Position numbers and translations under genes: made by a program. The notes below the pieces were generated by a model, which worked only from the letters and a program-made list of their open reading frames with translations, was not told the origin of the DNA and did not search any database. Positions 50,587-59,530 of a DNA stretch of 64,000 bases are shown one piece after another. The stretch covers positions 186,001 to 250,000 of the forward strand of contig WGMJ01000003.1 in NCBI GenBank assembly GCA_016125135.1. Direction: 5' to 3'. Within the stretch, counting starts at the first letter, position 1. Each line of letters starts with the position of its first letter. The DNA is from Alphaproteobacteria bacterium (lineage in GTDB: Bacteria; Pseudomonadota; Alphaproteobacteria; Micavibrionales; Micavibrionaceae).

Positions 50587-51555
50587 ATGCGTTTAGTTAT
50601 AGTCCTTTTTAGTCTACTCATACTTTCACTTCCTGTATTTGCCGCTGATTTGGAAAAGGTGACGATTGCTCAATTTGGCAAGGAGAAATTCTTACTCTAT
50701 CTGCCGCTTTATGTAGCGATGGAAGAAAAAATATTTGAAAAGAACGGCATTGAAGTAAATCTGAAATTCGCAGGGAATGACGACCAGATTTTTGCGAGTG
50801 TGATTAGCGGCAATGCCGATTTTGGTATGGGAGACCCCATTTTTACTGCCATTTCGAAAGACAAAGGCGGCCCCGGCAAAGTTGTGGCGATGATGATTAC
50901 GAAGCTGGGCCTCAGTGGTGTTACAAACAAACCTGACCTGAAGCCGATTACCGATGTGAAAGCGTTAAACGGCTTGCGCATTAGCTCGTTCGCACGCCCC
51001 TCCACAACATACACGTTGCTACAAGAGATTAAACGCAACCATAAGCTTGATGACATGAAAATTGTTGAAGGCGCTTTCGGTGCGCAGATCGCACTGCTGG
51101 AAGCCGGACATGTTGATATTGCCGTTGATATCGAGCCTTCCGTTTCCATTGCCGAGGATAAAGGTTATCCAGTCATATTCTCACTTGATAAATTTACAGA
51201 GCCGCAGGCAATTACCGGCCTGATGACCACGGAAGACGTTATTAAAGCCAAGCCGGAAACCGTGCAGAAAGTTGTCAGCAGCCTGCAAGAAGCCGTTACA
51301 CTTATTCATGAAAGCCCTGACGCGTCGCTCCGCACAGCAACAGCGCTTTACCCTGATCTCAGCGAAAAAGTTATCCGGGCTGCGCTTGCGCGCATGGTGG
51401 GGCTGGGCATTTACCCAGATAATATTTCTATACCTGATGCGTTGTGGCAAAGCGCAATAAAAACGCGCCTTGAAAGCGGTGAATTGAAAAAGCCGCAAGA
51501 GACAAATATAGCCGTTGATAACAGCTTTGCAGATACGGCAAATGCAAGTCACTAA
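50587..51555 (+). CDS. NitT/TauT-type ABC substrate-binding protein (NMT1/THI5-like)
   Basis: A 322-residue periplasmic binding protein with signal peptide (about 1-19). The NMT1/SsuA-like domain has VTIAQFGKEKFLLYLPLYVAMEEKIFEKNGIEVNLKFAGNDDQIFASVISGNADFGMGDPIFTAIS (about 25-92). Family members bind sulfonates, nitrate, pyrimidine precursors or other small ligands; the ligand here cannot be read from sequence. An AGGAGGCC ribosome-binding site precedes it. It is followed by an overlapping ATPase and permease gene, giving a complete importer. No thiamine riboswitch can be fitted in the 13-base gap upstream. Confidence 0.87.
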   Translation: MRLVIVLFSLLILSLPVFAADLEKVTIAQFGKEKFLLYLPLYVAMEEKIFEKNGIEVNLKFAGNDDQIFASVISGNADFGMGDPIFTAISKDKGGPGKVVAMMITKLGLSGVTNKPDLKPITDVKALNGLRISSFARPSTTYTLLQEIKRNHKLDDMKIVEGAFGAQIALLEAGHVDIAVDIEPSVSIAEDKGYPVIFSLDKFTEPQAITGLMTTEDVIKAKPETVQKVVSSLQEAVTLIHESPDASLRTATALYPDLSEKVIRAALARMVGLGIYPDNISIPDALWQSAIKTRLESGELKKPQETNIAVDNSFADTANASH

Positions 51556-52237
51556 CCTGACCAAAAAACATGGCGATGAACTTATCATTGCCGATGCATC
51601 TTTCGCGCTTGAACCAGGGAAAGTTACCTGCTTGCTTGGTGCCAGTGGCGCCGGTAAAACGACCATCCTTAAAATCCTCGGCGGCCTTGATAATGATTAT
51701 AGTGGTACAATCGAAAGCGCACTAGCGCGGCCAAGCGCAGCAATTGGCTACCTCTCGCAAAATGATAAATTCCTGCCATGGCGCAGCGTTCACGCCAATG
51801 TTGCGTTGGGGCTAGAGTTGACGGGCCAACATCGTAAAGAAGCATTCATTAAGGCAGAAGAAACACTGGCACGGTTACATCTATCAGACTTTCAGAAAAA
51901 AATGCCGCACCAAATATCGGGCGGCATGTTACAAAAAGCGCTTCTCGCGCGCACACTCGCACTGGAGCCCAAGCTACTTTTACTTGATGAGCCGATGAGC
52001 AATATGGACATGCTTGCGCGGCAGGAATATGCCCGTATGATCCGTGATTATATTATCTCAACGAAGTCCACGGGTTTAATTGTTACACATAGCATCGAAG
52101 AAGCCTGCATTCTTGCTGATAATGTTTATATTCTCTCGGCAAAACCTGCACGCATCATCGCCGAAATCCAACGGAACGATGCCTATGAAGACTATGTTGC
52201 CAAAGTAACAGCCGCACTTATGAAGGCCCTGCAATGA
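51542..52237 (+). CDS. NitT/TauT-type ABC transporter ATP-binding protein
   Basis: The 231-residue ATPase of the importer. Walker A is GASGAGKTT (about 33-41), the Q-loop region is GYLSQNDKFLPWRSVHANVALGLEL, the signature is ISGGMLQKALLARTL (about 123-137) with Met-Leu in place of the usual Gln-Arg, and Walker B is LLLLDEPMSNMD. The ATG 51542 is chosen because it starts MQVTNLTKKHG, the conserved beginning; the preceding in-frame codons lie within the binding-protein gene. It overlaps the binding-protein end by 14 bases and the permease start by 4. Confidence 0.88.
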   Translation: MQVTNLTKKHGDELIIADASFALEPGKVTCLLGASGAGKTTILKILGGLDNDYSGTIESALARPSAAIGYLSQNDKFLPWRSVHANVALGLELTGQHRKEAFIKAEETLARLHLSDFQKKMPHQISGGMLQKALLARTLALEPKLLLLDEPMSNMDMLARQEYARMIRDYIISTKSTGLIVTHSIEEACILADNVYILSAKPARIIAEIQRNDAYEDYVAKVTAALMKALQ

Positions 52238-52983
52238 CACACAAGAAAACGAATGTCTTTCTTATTTTTCTTCCCGCTATTATTTTCCTCGGGCTGTGGG
52301 AGTTTGGTGTTATGGGGAGCGAAAGGTTACGTTTCCTTTTTGCCGCGCCCTCGCTCATATTCCAAGCAGGCCTTGCTGCCCTTTCAACTGGCACCATTTA
52401 CAAAGATGTTTTCTTTACCCTCGCAGAAACAATAGCGGGCCTCTGCTGGGGCATGGCAGCCGGTACGATCGTAGGGCTTTTACTTTCGTGGAACAGCACA
52501 CTCAATGACATCAGCCGCCCTTATATCATTTTACTGGGCGCCATTCCTATTTTTGCGCTCGCCCCTGTTACAATTATGTGGTTTGGCATCGGGTTTTTAT
52601 CAAAAGCCATTATGGCAGGGTTTGCTGTATTTTTCGTCGCGCTTTCGCAAGCCTATGAAGGCGCACGCATCGCCAATAAACAATATGCAGGCTTCGCAAG
52701 AAGTTTGAACGCCCGCCCCACCCTGATGATCAGAAAAATAATTGTACCAGGTGCGCTCGATTGGGTTTTTAACGGATTCAAAATGAATGTCGGGCTTGCA
52801 CTTACCGGTGCCTTTATCGCGGAATTTGTAAGCTCGGAAGCAGGCCTTGGAAATTATATTCTACGGGCAAGCTCGCTTTACGATATGCCAAAAGTTTTCT
52901 TCGGCCTCTTACTCATGTCATGTATTGCGATTTTACTAACCAGTGTGGCAGAAGCGGCACAGAAGAAATTCTGGCCACATTAA
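52234..52983 (+). CDS. NitT/TauT-type ABC transporter permease
   Basis: The 249-residue permease with six predicted TMs and the BPD_transp_1 domain. The cytosolic coupling loop is GARIANKQYAGFARSLNARPTLMIRKIIVPGALDWVFNGFKMNVGLALTGAFIAEF (about 145-200), which shows the EAA pattern of importer permeases. It ends the lptB-tyrS-SBP-ATPase-permease series. Its end touches the convergent giant AsmA-like gene (stop codons 1 base apart). Confidence 0.88.
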   Translation: MTHKKTNVFLIFLPAIIFLGLWEFGVMGSERLRFLFAAPSLIFQAGLAALSTGTIYKDVFFTLAETIAGLCWGMAAGTIVGLLLSWNSTLNDISRPYIILLGAIPIFALAPVTIMWFGIGFLSKAIMAGFAVFFVALSQAYEGARIANKQYAGFARSLNARPTLMIRKIIVPGALDWVFNGFKMNVGLALTGAFIAEFVSSEAGLGNYILRASSLYDMPKVFFGLLLMSCIAILLTSVAEAAQKKFWPH

Positions 52984-55900
52984 TTAATCCCCCTTCACTG
53001 TTGGCGCGCTGTTCTCGAACAAGATACGGCGAATAATGCCGGGCGTGAGGCCAGACAGCGGGTTTACAAATACATCCTGCTTGTCAGTTGTCCCTGTAAT
53101 CGAATAGGTGAAGGCAATTAAACTGCCGCCGCCCGTCAATAACTGGCCAATCAATGGAATATTACCGATGATAGAGTTCACTTCGCTCAGCGGTACAACG
53201 GTGCCCCCAATATTCATCTCTTTTGTTGTGTTGTTAATCTGCCCGTCCATTGTGAGACCAATGGATGCCCCCGATGTTGCGGCATCTTTAACCGTTGTAA
53301 TGACCGCACCATTCTTCAATGTCTCGCGCTGGAACTCACCCTTGAAGCGGCTGAACTCAAGGCCCTCGTTACTCAAAAGACCAAGAATTCCCGGCAAACT
53401 TAGGGCATTGATAAGTCGCGCAAGTACGGGCGTTTTCACAACCTTGAATTTCTCGATATTGAATACACCCTCAACATCATTCGGGTGCGCATCACGCCCC
53501 TGCCATGGCTTACCTTCAAGTGTGAGTTGGCCACCAATCATGTCAGGGAAAATACCCATGGCTGCGAGGAACGCGCCCGCATCAGCCGTGCGCATCACCA
53601 TATTACCGCCAAGCGTATAGTCAAAAGCAAAGGGGGATCGCCCCGCTTGTCCCTTTACATGGATCGCATTGGTAACACCATCAGCGCGCACATCGACTAT
53701 CGCTTCAACGTTTTCCAGCTTACCGTTATCGGATGCATAAACTTCAGCCACTTTTACATTCGCATAAGTGCCAGGGTCCTCCGGTGCAGCAGCAGAATTT
53801 CCCCCTTCCAGTACGCCTTCGGCATCAAAGGCCTTACCGCTAATATCGAAGCGGAATGTGTTATTTGTTTTTTTAACGCCGAGTGCGAAATCATTACGGC
53901 CAAGTTTTACGGCGGGTAAAGAAGCGCTGGCGATATCTGTTTTACCGTTGGCCGAATTAAACAACATTTCTCCCCGCGGTATGCTGCCATTCGGCACGGT
54001 TAATGAAATATCTGAAATTTTTTGCGGCACTTCATCTTTCAAATGAAGTGCAAAGGATAACACACCCTTTTCACCAACGGGCTTTTTATAGTGAAGCGCT
54101 TTCACATTAATATTTGTTGGCGTTAGATCAGCGCTGACTTCCATGACGCCCGTGCCCTTGGCCTGTTCGACAAAGGAAACGTTCGCGTCAACCGTTTCCG
54201 TGAAGAAATCTTTCAGATCAACATCAAGTAAACGGAGAAAATTATTATCTACGCTCCCGCGCGCCTTAAGTGTGCTGCGCGGCTTACCCGCAACAGGCTC
54301 GAAAGGCTGCGCATAATCAATTGTTACAGGCCAGCGCCCGCGATCGGCGGCCAGCGCGCCACTACCGCTTAAAGCAATATTGCCCTCATCTACCGTTAAC
54401 GTATAGGGACCGCCCTGCAGATCAAAATTCCTGAAGATGTCGGGCAATTGCAAATTATCCAGCGTGCCGTTAACACTTACCTTGAAGACGTCTTTCGGAA
54501 TTTCTTTGAGTGTCGGGAAGCGAACAGCAACATCCAGCAATGCTGTGCCATCGACTTGTGCCACTCTCAATCCATGATCCTGCTCCGTTATACCAATTGG
54601 TTCGGAAGCTATATAAGAGAGGATATTTTTAACGCTCCCTTTTATCTTTGCCTTGATAACAGCCTCACCCACTTGATCAACGGTCAGGTTTGTAACATAC
54701 CCTTCACCCTCAAGAACCTCCGCGCCGCCCAATTGGCCCTTTGAAATTTTGACCGATAAAGTGCCCTCCTCAAGATTGGCATGGCCTGTGGCATTTCTTA
54801 GGGGCGGCAATGGCTTCTCGTAATCGACATCCATATTCTCGAAATCAAATGATAATTCTTCGCCATCCGTTTCGAAATCCCATAACCCTGCCTCATCCTT
54901 GAAGCCTTTTAAATCCATACCGAGCTTCAGATTGATTGCCGAGCCTTTGCTCAGCTTCTGCATAATCCATTTTTCCAGATTCTCCTTACCCGCCATCCCT
55001 TCAGGGAACAATTTAGCCACCTCTTCAACGGCCACACGTGGCGTTTTTACAGCGATATAGCCGTGCGGTGTACTCAGATCAGCACTCATTGTGCCCGAGA
55101 GAATGACATCCTGTTTATTCAACTGTGTTTTTAAAGCCTCAAGCACATAGATATTTTCATCGGGGCTGAAACGTGCCTTTAATGTTGTCTCACCGACATC
55201 GGTTTGTGTGAATTTGGTTTTGCCCAAAATATCGGAAAGCGGGAAGCGGCCCGCCGGAACCTTTAATTCAGCGCGGCCATCGGTAATAATACCAAGCGGT
55301 GACACATCAACATTTACATCCCCCGTAATGGAAAGCGCCTCACCGATTTTAAAACCCATTTTTTGCAAAATGAGGGTAATGTCGAGGTCTTGTAGTTGCA
55401 GGTTAATGTCGGTTGGCGCTGTAATAAAATCACGGTAAGCCGTTAACGCAAATTCTGGCTTCTCATGTATTTCTTCAAGCTTCACAACAATGCTGCCATA
55501 AGAGGTTTCTGCCGTCCTTTGTAATTCCATGCTCATTTGTGGTACGGCCCAGCTCATGCCCAGCAAATGATCATCTACGACGGCGGAAGCATCTTTTACA
55601 ACAAGGCTTTGCAGGTTGCGCGTAATAGACCAGCCCTCACCGGGTGCGCTATACCAAAGGCCCTGCACAAGGTTTTCAAGAATATTTTCTTTAGGCGCAT
55701 CATCATGCTTGCTGGCATAACGCACACTTAAAAAATCGATCGTGTTGTCAGTGCGTCTGACAAGCTTGAGAGAAGGCTGCTCGAGAATAAATGATACCGG
55801 CGCAACCTGAAGCCAGAGTAGCGGGAGCTTTGCTACCTCGATATAAGCGCGGCCCAACCCAAGAATTGTGTCATTATTTTTCTTGAGCGCGACGCCCTCT

Positions 55901-56214
55901 GCTGTGAGTTGCAGCGGCGCGTGAATATCAGCCAGTGCAACAGTCAATTTGTCGAATGAGATATCGGCGTCGATTTTATTATTGCTGAAAACCATTTCGA
56001 TCACAGGTTTAACAAAATCGAGATTGATAGGCCCCTGTAAGATTCGCCACCAGAAAACGCCATTTACCAAAGAAGCAATAACAATAAAAATAATGAGAAA
56101 ATCCAGCAGAAGCCCGATAAAAAAGCCGCGCTTTTTCACAGGCTTTTCCGTCGGCGGCGTTACGTCGCTTGATTGTGCGGGAGCGGGGTCTATAATGTCT
56201 GTCTCTTTATCCAT
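52984..56214 (-). CDS. AsmA/YhdP-like large envelope protein
   Basis: A 1076-residue protein of the AsmA/YhdP/TamB group, which are thought to bridge inner and outer membranes and move phospholipids. After a 30-residue acidic/basic cytosolic N-terminus there is one TM (about 31-53, GLLLDFLIIFIVIASLVNGVFWW). A long beta-rich periplasmic part follows, with a DUF3971-like middle (about 250-640) and an AsmA_2-like C-terminal domain (about 860-1060) containing NIEKFKVVKTPVLARLINALSLPGILGLLSNEGLEFSRFKGEFQ and IGGTVVPLSEVNSIIGNIPLIGQLLTGG, the YhdP signature. It is divergent from bcp. No operon partner is seen on its strand. Confidence 0.9.
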   Translation of the reverse strand: MDKETDIIDPAPAQSSDVTPPTEKPVKKRGFFIGLLLDFLIIFIVIASLVNGVFWWRILQGPINLDFVKPVIEMVFSNNKIDADISFDKLTVALADIHAPLQLTAEGVALKKNNDTILGLGRAYIEVAKLPLLWLQVAPVSFILEQPSLKLVRRTDNTIDFLSVRYASKHDDAPKENILENLVQGLWYSAPGEGWSITRNLQSLVVKDASAVVDDHLLGMSWAVPQMSMELQRTAETSYGSIVVKLEEIHEKPEFALTAYRDFITAPTDINLQLQDLDITLILQKMGFKIGEALSITGDVNVDVSPLGIITDGRAELKVPAGRFPLSDILGKTKFTQTDVGETTLKARFSPDENIYVLEALKTQLNKQDVILSGTMSADLSTPHGYIAVKTPRVAVEEVAKLFPEGMAGKENLEKWIMQKLSKGSAINLKLGMDLKGFKDEAGLWDFETDGEELSFDFENMDVDYEKPLPPLRNATGHANLEEGTLSVKISKGQLGGAEVLEGEGYVTNLTVDQVGEAVIKAKIKGSVKNILSYIASEPIGITEQDHGLRVAQVDGTALLDVAVRFPTLKEIPKDVFKVSVNGTLDNLQLPDIFRNFDLQGGPYTLTVDEGNIALSGSGALAADRGRWPVTIDYAQPFEPVAGKPRSTLKARGSVDNNFLRLLDVDLKDFFTETVDANVSFVEQAKGTGVMEVSADLTPTNINVKALHYKKPVGEKGVLSFALHLKDEVPQKISDISLTVPNGSIPRGEMLFNSANGKTDIASASLPAVKLGRNDFALGVKKTNNTFRFDISGKAFDAEGVLEGGNSAAAPEDPGTYANVKVAEVYASDNGKLENVEAIVDVRADGVTNAIHVKGQAGRSPFAFDYTLGGNMVMRTADAGAFLAAMGIFPDMIGGQLTLEGKPWQGRDAHPNDVEGVFNIEKFKVVKTPVLARLINALSLPGILGLLSNEGLEFSRFKGEFQRETLKNGAVITTVKDAATSGASIGLTMDGQINNTTKEMNIGGTVVPLSEVNSIIGNIPLIGQLLTGGGSLIAFTYSITGTTDKQDVFVNPLSGLTPGIIRRILFENSAPTVKGD

Positions 56215-56231
56215 AGCAGCGAGGTGATATC

Positions 56232-56714
56232 ATGCCAGATTTACAGGCCGGTGACAAAGCGCCGGATTTTACGGCTCTTGATGAACAGGGCCGAAAAGTG
56301 ACATTGTCCGACTATAAAGGGCAAAAACTTGTACTTTATTTCTACCCCAAGGATGACACGCCAGGCTGCACGACAGAAGCCTGCGATTTTAACGATAATC
56401 TGAAGAAGCTGAATAAGCTCGATGTGGCTGTACTTGGCGTTTCACGCGATTCTGCCAAAAAGCACCTGAAATTCATCGAAAAATACGGCCTCAAATTCCC
56501 ATTGATTGCCGATGAAGAAGGAGATGTCTGCCAGAAATACGACACATGGATCCAGAAAAGTATGTACGGCAAGAAATATATGGGTATTGAGCGCTCGACA
56601 TTTCTGATCGATGAGAAGGGTAAAATAATCACTCTCTGGCGTAAGGTAAAAGTCGAAGGGCATGTTGATGAAATTTTCGACACACTGAAAAAAAGCACAA
56701 AAAAAGCCGCATAA
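56232..56714 (+). CDS. bcp: Bcp-type peroxiredoxin (thioredoxin-dependent thiol peroxidase)
   Basis: Reduces peroxides at the expense of thioredoxin. The 160-residue product has AGDKAPDFTALDEQGRKVTLSDYKGQKLVLYFYPKDDTPGCTTEACDFND (about 6-55), with the peroxidatic Cys46 and a second Cys51 five residues later, the atypical two-cysteine pattern of PrxQ/Bcp. It also contains VLGVSRDSAKKHLKFIEKYGLKFPLIADEEG. The stop lies inside the stem of a rho-independent terminator. It is monocistronic, divergent from the AsmA-like gene. Confidence 0.96.
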   Translation: MPDLQAGDKAPDFTALDEQGRKVTLSDYKGQKLVLYFYPKDDTPGCTTEACDFNDNLKKLNKLDVAVLGVSRDSAKKHLKFIEKYGLKFPLIADEEGDVCQKYDTWIQKSMYGKKYMGIERSTFLIDEKGKIITLWRKVKVEGHVDEIFDTLKKSTKKAA

Positions 56715-56726
56715 AGCGGCTTTTTT
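56701..56726 (+). terminator. Rho-independent terminator overlapping the bcp stop codon
   Basis: AAAAAGCCGC pairs perfectly with GCGGCTTTTT around the 5-base loop ATAAA, which contains the stop codon; the hairpin is followed by T's. It serves bcp and, being symmetrical, can also stop the convergent yccA-like transcript. Confidence 0.92.
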
Positions 56727-56740
56727 ATTGTCCGGCTTAT

Positions 56741-57451
56741 CTATTCACCACGGCCCACGCCAACAAAATGCAGGATCGTCTGGAACATGGCAATGAAGCT
56801 GATGTAAAGATTTAACGCTGCTGACCATGCCATGCGGCTGTTTGATTCAGCGCCCCAAGCCGGATTATACATTTCCTTGGTTGTTTGTGTTTGCCATGCT
56901 GTAAGGCCCGCGAACGCAATAATAGCAACGATTGAAATTACATTTCCAAGACCGCTATTACCAATGAAGATATTGATCAGGCTTAAAATCAAAACGCCCC
57001 AGATCCCCATGATTGCGAATGAACCAATCGCATCGAGGTTTTTCTTGGTCGTGTAGCCAAAAATGCTTAAGCCCGCAAACATACCTGTTGCTATAAAAAA
57101 TGCCTTAGCAATGCTCTCACCGGTAAAGGCAATAAAGATCACCGCAAAGCTGATGCCGTAAACAACAGCGAGTGCGAAAAACGAAATAGAAAGTTTGCGG
57201 CTATCCATTGTCATCGGGTTAAAGCCAAACCAGATAATCGCAAGTGGCGCAAGCATCACGATCCATTTTTGCGGGCCACCCAGAAAGAGCTGTAAAAGAG
57301 GCTCCGAGCCTGCCACAAACCATGACACAAGGGCTGTCACCAGCACGCCAAGGGTCATACGGCTATAAACGCTGTTCATATGGGCCCGCAGACCGGCATC
57401 ATAGGTTACAGCCTGTTCAGATGTACGGGTTTGAAACTGATTAGATTGCAT
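56741..57451 (-). CDS. BAX inhibitor-1/YccA-family membrane protein
   Basis: A 236-residue inner-membrane protein with seven predicted TMs (about residues 25-235) and the conserved N-terminal SEQAVTYDAGLRAHMNSVYSRMTLGVLVTALVSWFVA. The BI-1 C-terminal segment is AALNLYISFIAMFQTILHFVGVG. E. coli YccA interacts with FtsH; related proteins leak calcium. A sigma-70-like promoter (57490-57519) precedes it, with a GGAGG ribosome-binding site. Confidence 0.94.
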   Translation of the reverse strand: MQSNQFQTRTSEQAVTYDAGLRAHMNSVYSRMTLGVLVTALVSWFVAGSEPLLQLFLGGPQKWIVMLAPLAIIWFGFNPMTMDSRKLSISFFALAVVYGISFAVIFIAFTGESIAKAFFIATGMFAGLSIFGYTTKKNLDAIGSFAIMGIWGVLILSLINIFIGNSGLGNVISIVAIIAFAGLTAWQTQTTKEMYNPAWGAESNSRMAWSAALNLYISFIAMFQTILHFVGVGRGE

Positions 57452-57489
57452 AATTCAATTCCTCCAAGAATTGTGTTTTCATACTATTA

Positions 57490-57519
57490 ATTATATAAAG
57501 GAATAACAGAACCTGACAA
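57490..57519 (-). promoter_or_regulatory. Sigma-70-type promoter for the BI-1/YccA gene
   Basis: On the minus strand TTGTCA (57519-57514) and TATAAT (57495-57490) are separated by 18 bases; the -10 is a perfect consensus and the -35 matches 5 of 6. It lies about 40 bases upstream of the start codon, in the 92-base divergent gap 57452-57543. Confidence 0.7.
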
Positions 57520-57543
57520 GTAAAACCGGACAAGAAACATCCT

Positions 57544-58410
57544 ATGAACAGCCTTCGCATTGCTCTTTTTCTTATTATTTTCAGCCTGTTGCCCTTTGCC
57601 GCTGTTTTTGCTGCAACAGCCGAACAAATCCCATCTGCCGCCCCTGTACCACCGGCTGAACTAGAAGCGTTGAAAAGCAAGGGCGCAGAGTTGCAATATC
57701 TTGGCGAAGACCGCGGCGTTGATGGCTGGATCGTCCTGATGCCCATTGCCAAAAAAGAAGCAGCGCCTGCCGCTAAAGCGGACAATACAAATAATGATGA
57801 CGCTATCAAAGCGTTGCAGGAAAGCCTGAACCAGATTTCAGACGGTCAGGCGCCGACTACCGAAACACCAACCACACTTGCCTTGCCCGAAGTGCCAACA
57901 GCAAAAGCAGAAACCAGAAAGCCGCCAAGTGCTGCCGCGCTTAAGCTCTGGAGCGGTGTTGAAAAAACAAACTGGGTGCAATGGGGCAATTCAGATGCGC
58001 CTTATATTTATGCACTGATAGACCCGTTCTGCCCCTTCTCGCAAAAATTCATGCAAGATGTTCAAACCAAAAACTGGATTAGCGGCAACCGCGTACAGGT
58101 TCGTCTTATTCCGGTTGGCTATGTGAAAAAGGAAAGCCTTGATGTTGCGGCAACGCTTTTAAACACAACTGATGTAAATAGCTGGGCCAACAGAATGGCC
58201 GCGGGCACACCCGCAGGCGATAAGAGCCAAAAAGTTGAAAAATCAGCCCGTAAAAAAGTGGAGAAGAACTTCGATACAGTTGCCGGTTTCCACTTCGACG
58301 CCACGCCCTTTATTGTCTATAAAACCGGCGGCGGCGAGATTAAAATCATCCGTGGCAAGCCCGATACCCTCTATGCCATTGAGGCAGACTTGCTAGAAAC
58401 CACCCGATAA
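57544..58410 (+). CDS. DsbC/DsbG-like thioredoxin-fold protein with CPFS active site
   Basis: A 288-residue secreted protein with signal peptide (about 1-23). The linker is Pro/Ala/Thr-rich (about 70-130), followed by a thioredoxin-fold domain (about 145-285) of the DsbC/DsbG type. The motif is DPFCPFS (Cys163, Ser166), so the second cysteine of CxxC is a serine. The cis-proline loop ATPFIVYK (Pro255) is intact. The single cysteine could act as a sulfenic-acid reducer or a trap, but not as a normal disulfide isomerase. It has a short N-terminal region (about 28-66) resembling the DsbC dimerisation element. It heads a series with the 58426 gene after 15 bases. Its substrate is unknown. Confidence 0.85.
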   Translation: MNSLRIALFLIIFSLLPFAAVFAATAEQIPSAAPVPPAELEALKSKGAELQYLGEDRGVDGWIVLMPIAKKEAAPAAKADNTNNDDAIKALQESLNQISDGQAPTTETPTTLALPEVPTAKAETRKPPSAAALKLWSGVEKTNWVQWGNSDAPYIYALIDPFCPFSQKFMQDVQTKNWISGNRVQVRLIPVGYVKKESLDVAATLLNTTDVNSWANRMAAGTPAGDKSQKVEKSARKKVEKNFDTVAGFHFDATPFIVYKTGGGEIKIIRGKPDTLYAIEADLLETTR

Positions 58411-58425
58411 CCCATAATCACCCCC

Positions 58426-59502
58426 ATGAATCCCAAGGTCGAATTTTTCTCGCAGGTTATTGAACGTCTTGCCGCCCCGCTCTCGGCAGCGGTCAGTGAA
58501 GTGGGTATGCGTTCGGGCGGCAAAACCGATATTGAGACCGAGGCAAAACGTGTGGCCGAACTGCTGACAAAATCGACCCAGCTAGGCATGGATATGGCGG
58601 GTATTGTCGGATTAAAGGGCGAAGAGAATGAAGCAGACTCCGTCAGGCTTGCACTCACCTGTATCGCCTCGATGCTTGTATCCAACCATTACCGTCTGAC
58701 AACAAAGCCACCAGCAGATGCAGATGTTGCAAAATTTTCCGACAGTTTAAAAACAAGTATTGGCTTTGCAGACCAGTTTGCAAGCGGCGCTGAAACCGTG
58801 AACCGCCTGCGCACACTTGACCGTGACTTCTTCCCTGCCGATGCACACCAGGTTACGCTTCTTTACATTAACGCACTTGTGCCTGTTATCAGCGCGGTGG
58901 CAGCTTTCCCGTTTGGCCAGCAAGAGAAAAAACTTGTGCAGGATATTGCTTCACGCCTGCAAGATAATGCCAAAGCCATGGCATCGCTTCACTTCGGCAA
59001 GTTACAGCCGATGGAAAAGGCCCGCGTTGAGCTTTCTATCCTGCGCACACTTGCCGTTATTTACAGCCAGTGCCACTTTGCCGAAATGGCCCGCCTGATG
59101 GCGCTGGGCGATGCGGCCCGCAACGCAGCCCCTGCAAATCTTGATACAGTATGGGCGATGTACGATACCCGCGCAGCACTCGCCGAAACACTGACAGAAA
59201 TGCTGGCGCTTGATGCCCCTGAAACAGTCGCCCCCGCTGCCGTTGCACCAGCCCAACCTGCAACTACACAGCCTGCGGCCGCACAATCCTCGGGTGGTGG
59301 AAACCCGATGGGGTTCTTTGCGCCTAAAACAGGTGATGCACCTGCAGAGCCGCCACCAGCTGCAGCTGCACCATCCGCTCCACCAGTACAACCTGTGGCA
59401 CCACCTGCCGCCGCAACGCCGCCAACAGAAAATACAGGAAGCCCTATGTCCTTCTTTTCAAAGAAAAAAACCGATGAAGATGGAAATACGGATAAAACTT
59501 AA
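58426..59502 (+). CDS. Unrecognised helical protein with Pro/Ala-rich tail
   Basis: A 358-residue protein with no signal peptide or TM. The first ~265 residues are helical, including VEFFSQVIERLAAPLSAAVSEVGMRSGG, IGFADQFASGAETVNRLRTLDRDFFP and AKAMASLHFGKLQPMEKARVELSILRTLAVIYSQCHFAEMARLMALGD. The last ~95 residues are Pro/Ala/Thr-rich and disordered-looking, with the motif NPMGFFAPK (about 294-302) echoed at the end by SPMSFFSKK (about 338-346). It lies 15 bases after the DsbG-like gene and 28 bases before the transglycosylase. The family is not recognised. A cytosolic scaffold with a short repeated docking motif is an inference. Confidence 0.75.
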   Translation: MNPKVEFFSQVIERLAAPLSAAVSEVGMRSGGKTDIETEAKRVAELLTKSTQLGMDMAGIVGLKGEENEADSVRLALTCIASMLVSNHYRLTTKPPADADVAKFSDSLKTSIGFADQFASGAETVNRLRTLDRDFFPADAHQVTLLYINALVPVISAVAAFPFGQQEKKLVQDIASRLQDNAKAMASLHFGKLQPMEKARVELSILRTLAVIYSQCHFAEMARLMALGDAARNAAPANLDTVWAMYDTRAALAETLTEMLALDAPETVAPAAVAPAQPATTQPAAAQSSGGGNPMGFFAPKTGDAPAEPPPAAAAPSAPPVQPVAPPAAATPPTENTGSPMSFFSKKKTDEDGNTDKT

Positions 59503-59530
59503 CCTAAATATGGTTTAATAAACTCAAGAT

